In this document: positions 62,569 to 64,000 of the stretch, in pieces
Position numbering within the stretch: the stretch's first letter is position 1
How the letters are laid out: the number at the start of each line of letters is the position of its first letter
DNA from: Rhizobiaceae bacterium
GTDB lineage: Bacteria; Pseudomonadota; Alphaproteobacteria; Rhizobiales; Rhizobiaceae
DNA length: 64,000 bases
Reading direction: 5' to 3'
NCBI GenBank assembly: GCA_017644005.1
Contig: JAEPMJ010000001.1
Location: 1,178,001 to 1,242,000, forward strand
Translations under genes and position numbers: made by a program
Notes under the pieces: model-generated
What the model saw: only the letters and a program-made list of their open reading frames with translations
Told to the model about the DNA's origin: nothing
Databases searched by the model: none

Positions 62569-64000
62569 ATGTCACAATCCAACCCCACCCGCGACGATTT
62601 CGCGTCGCTGCTCGACGAGTCGTTCTCGGAAGACCATTCCGCAGAAGGCTCGGTCGTCAAAGGCCTGATCACCGCGATCGAAAAGGACATGGCCATCATC
62701 GATGTCGGCCTCAAGGTCGAAGGCCGTGTCGCGCTCAAGGAGTTCGGCTCCAGCGCCAAGGAACTGAAAGCCGGCGACGAAGTCGAGATCTATGTCGAGC
62801 GCATCGAAAACGCACTCGGCGAGGCCGTCCTGTCGCGCGAGAAAGCACGCCGCGAGGAGAGCTGGGTCAAGCTCGAAGCCAAGTTCAACAACGGCGAACG
62901 TGTCGAAGGTATCATTTTCAATCAGGTCAAAGGCGGCTTCACCGTCGATCTGGACGGTGCCGTGGCGTTCCTGCCGCGCAGCCAGGTGGACATCCGGCCG
63001 ATCCGCGACGTCACCCCGCTGATGCACAACCCGCAGCCGTTCGAAATCCTGAAGATGGACCGCCGCCGCGGCAACATCGTGGTTTCGCGCCGGACCGTGC
63101 TTGAGGAAAGCCGTGCCGAGCAGCGCTCGGAAATCGTGCAGAACCTCGAAGAGGGCCAGGTGGTCGACGGTGTGGTCAAGAACATCACCGACTACGGTGC
63201 GTTCGTCGACCTCGGCGGCATCGACGGCCTGCTGCATGTCACCGACATGGCATGGCGCCGCGTCAACCATCCGACCGAAATCCTGTCCATCGGCCAGACG
63301 GTCAAGGTGCAGATCATCCGCATCAACCAGGAAACCCACCGCATCTCGCTCGGCATGAAGCAGCTCGAGAAGGATCCGTGGGACGGCATCGGCGGCAAAT
63401 ACCCGATCGGCAAGCGCGTTGGCGGCAAAGTGACCAACATCACCGACTATGGCGCGTTTGTGGAGCTGGAGCCGGGCATCGAAGGCCTGATCCACGTTTC
63501 GGAGATGAGCTGGACGAAAAAGAACGTCCATCCGGGCAAGATCCTGTCGACGACCCAGGAAGTCGACGTGGTGGTGCTCGAAGTCGACCCGCAGAAGCGC
63601 CGCATCTCGCTTGGTCTCAAGCAGACGCTCGACAATCCGTGGGAAGCCTTCGCCAACAACCACCCGGTCGGGTCCGCCGTGGAAGGCGAGGTCAAGAACA
63701 AGACCGAGTTCGGCCTGTTCATCGGCCTCGACGGCGATGTGGACGGCATGGTCCACCTCTCGGACCTCGACTGGAACCGTCCGGGCGAGCAGGTAATGGA
63801 AGAGTACAATCGCGGCGACATGGTTCAGGCGCAGGTGCTTGACGTCGACGTGGAGAAGGAGCGCATCTCGCTCGGCATCAAGCAGCTCGGCCAGGATTCG
63901 GTCGGCGCGGCTGCCGCTTCGGGCGAACTGCGCAAGAATGCGGTGGTCACGGCGGAAGTCGTGGCGGTGAAGGATGGCGGCCTTGAGGTCAAGCTCGTCG
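62569..64000 (+). CDS. rpsA: 30S ribosomal protein S1 (3' end outside window)
   Basis: Ribosomal mRNA-binding protein; 477 codons are visible. At least five S1 (OB-fold) repeats are complete: GLITAIEKDMAIIDVGLKVE, GIIFNQVKGGFTVDLDGAVA, GVVKNITDYGAFVDLGGIDG, GKVTNITDYGAFVELEPGIE and GEVKNKTEFGLFIGLDGDVD. A sixth begins at the edge (AEVVAVKDGGLEVKLV). The ATG follows CCAGGAG. The 184-bp space after cmk is its leader, where S1 autoregulation would act; it contains CCCG-AAATA-CGGG (about 62541-62553) just before the ribosome site. Confidence 0.97.
   Translation, partial: MSQSNPTRDDFASLLDESFSEDHSAEGSVVKGLITAIEKDMAIIDVGLKVEGRVALKEFGSSAKELKAGDEVEIYVERIENALGEAVLSREKARREESWVKLEAKFNNGERVEGIIFNQVKGGFTVDLDGAVAFLPRSQVDIRPIRDVTPLMHNPQPFEILKMDRRRGNIVVSRRTVLEESRAEQRSEIVQNLEEGQVVDGVVKNITDYGAFVDLGGIDGLLHVTDMAWRRVNHPTEILSIGQTVKVQIIRINQETHRISLGMKQLEKDPWDGIGGKYPIGKRVGGKVTNITDYGAFVELEPGIEGLIHVSEMSWTKKNVHPGKILSTTQEVDVVVLEVDPQKRRISLGLKQTLDNPWEAFANNHPVGSAVEGEVKNKTEFGLFIGLDGDVDGMVHLSDLDWNRPGEQVMEEYNRGDMVQAQVLDVDVEKERISLGIKQLGQDSVGAAAASGELRKNAVVTAEVVAVKDGGLEVKLV

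Overview
The window reads as chromosomal DNA of a high-GC alphaproteobacterium of the Hyphomicrobiales (Rhizobiales), most like the Phyllobacteriaceae/Mesorhizobium-Aminobacter group. The evidence is an aglEFG/aglR alpha-glucoside transport locus, an ALAS-type hemA, a class II aroA followed by an SDR gene, cmk and rpsA next to a TIGR02300 'FYDLN' acidic protein, alphaproteobacterial CsgH-type curli genes, and dispersed palindromic repeats of the kind common in this order. No rRNA, CRISPR array, transposase or prophage gene was found. Two tRNA genes are present: Arg-CCG and Ala-GGC.

Layout. 1-4.6 kb: alpha-glucoside ABC transporter (aglG truncated by the window edge, aglF, aglE) divergent from the LacI-type regulator aglR, with palindromic AAAGCGCTTT operators in front of both. 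4.7-5.8 kb: stand-alone Lrp ligand-binding protein and ferredoxin-NADP reductase. 5.9-23.3 kb: a large accessory catabolic region. It holds a fused HyuAB hydantoinase/oxoprolinase, a minimal curli structural locus (two curlins plus CsgH), a minus-strand operon (FAD subunit, fused 2Fe-2S/molybdopterin subunit, 6-hydroxynicotinate-reductase-like protein, UPF0280, amino acid synthesis family, MarR), divergent nicotinamidase and VOC genes, hemA, a one-domain MetE-like protein and a GntR regulator. Near-identical palindromic sites in front of hyuAB and of the dehydrogenase/pncA pair, and a related one at the GntR gene, suggest one regulon for an N-heterocycle.

23.7-26.5 kb: orphan DctP-type TRAP binding protein, P-loop kinase, and a TetR gene with a very strong operator-promoter followed by YciI. 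26.6-33.9 kb: urease locus ureD-A-(DUF1272)-(68-aa peptide)-B-C-(GST)-E-F-(DUF3995)-G, interrupted between ureB and ureC by a secreted-protein gene on the opposite strand. 34-41 kb: periplasmic alpha/beta hydrolase, tRNA-Arg, MocR-type regulator, a decayed exported-protein gene, a DUF1772/NmrA-like pair and a LysR regulator. 41-47.8 kb: TAXI-TRAP transporter, sulfatase, pseudouridine kinase and pseudouridine-5'-phosphate glycosidase. 47.9-48.9 kb: PAS-GGDEF diguanylate cyclase. 48.9-56.2 kb: RpiR regulator divergent from a second TAXI-TRAP transporter, UspA, class III aminotransferase and DUF849/BKACE, which together look like uptake and degradation of an amino acid through a beta-keto acid.

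56.4-58.7 kb: a surface autotransporter-like protein next to tRNA-Ala. 58.9-64 kb: conserved housekeeping block (TIGR02300, aroA, SDR, cmk, rpsA; rpsA runs off the window).
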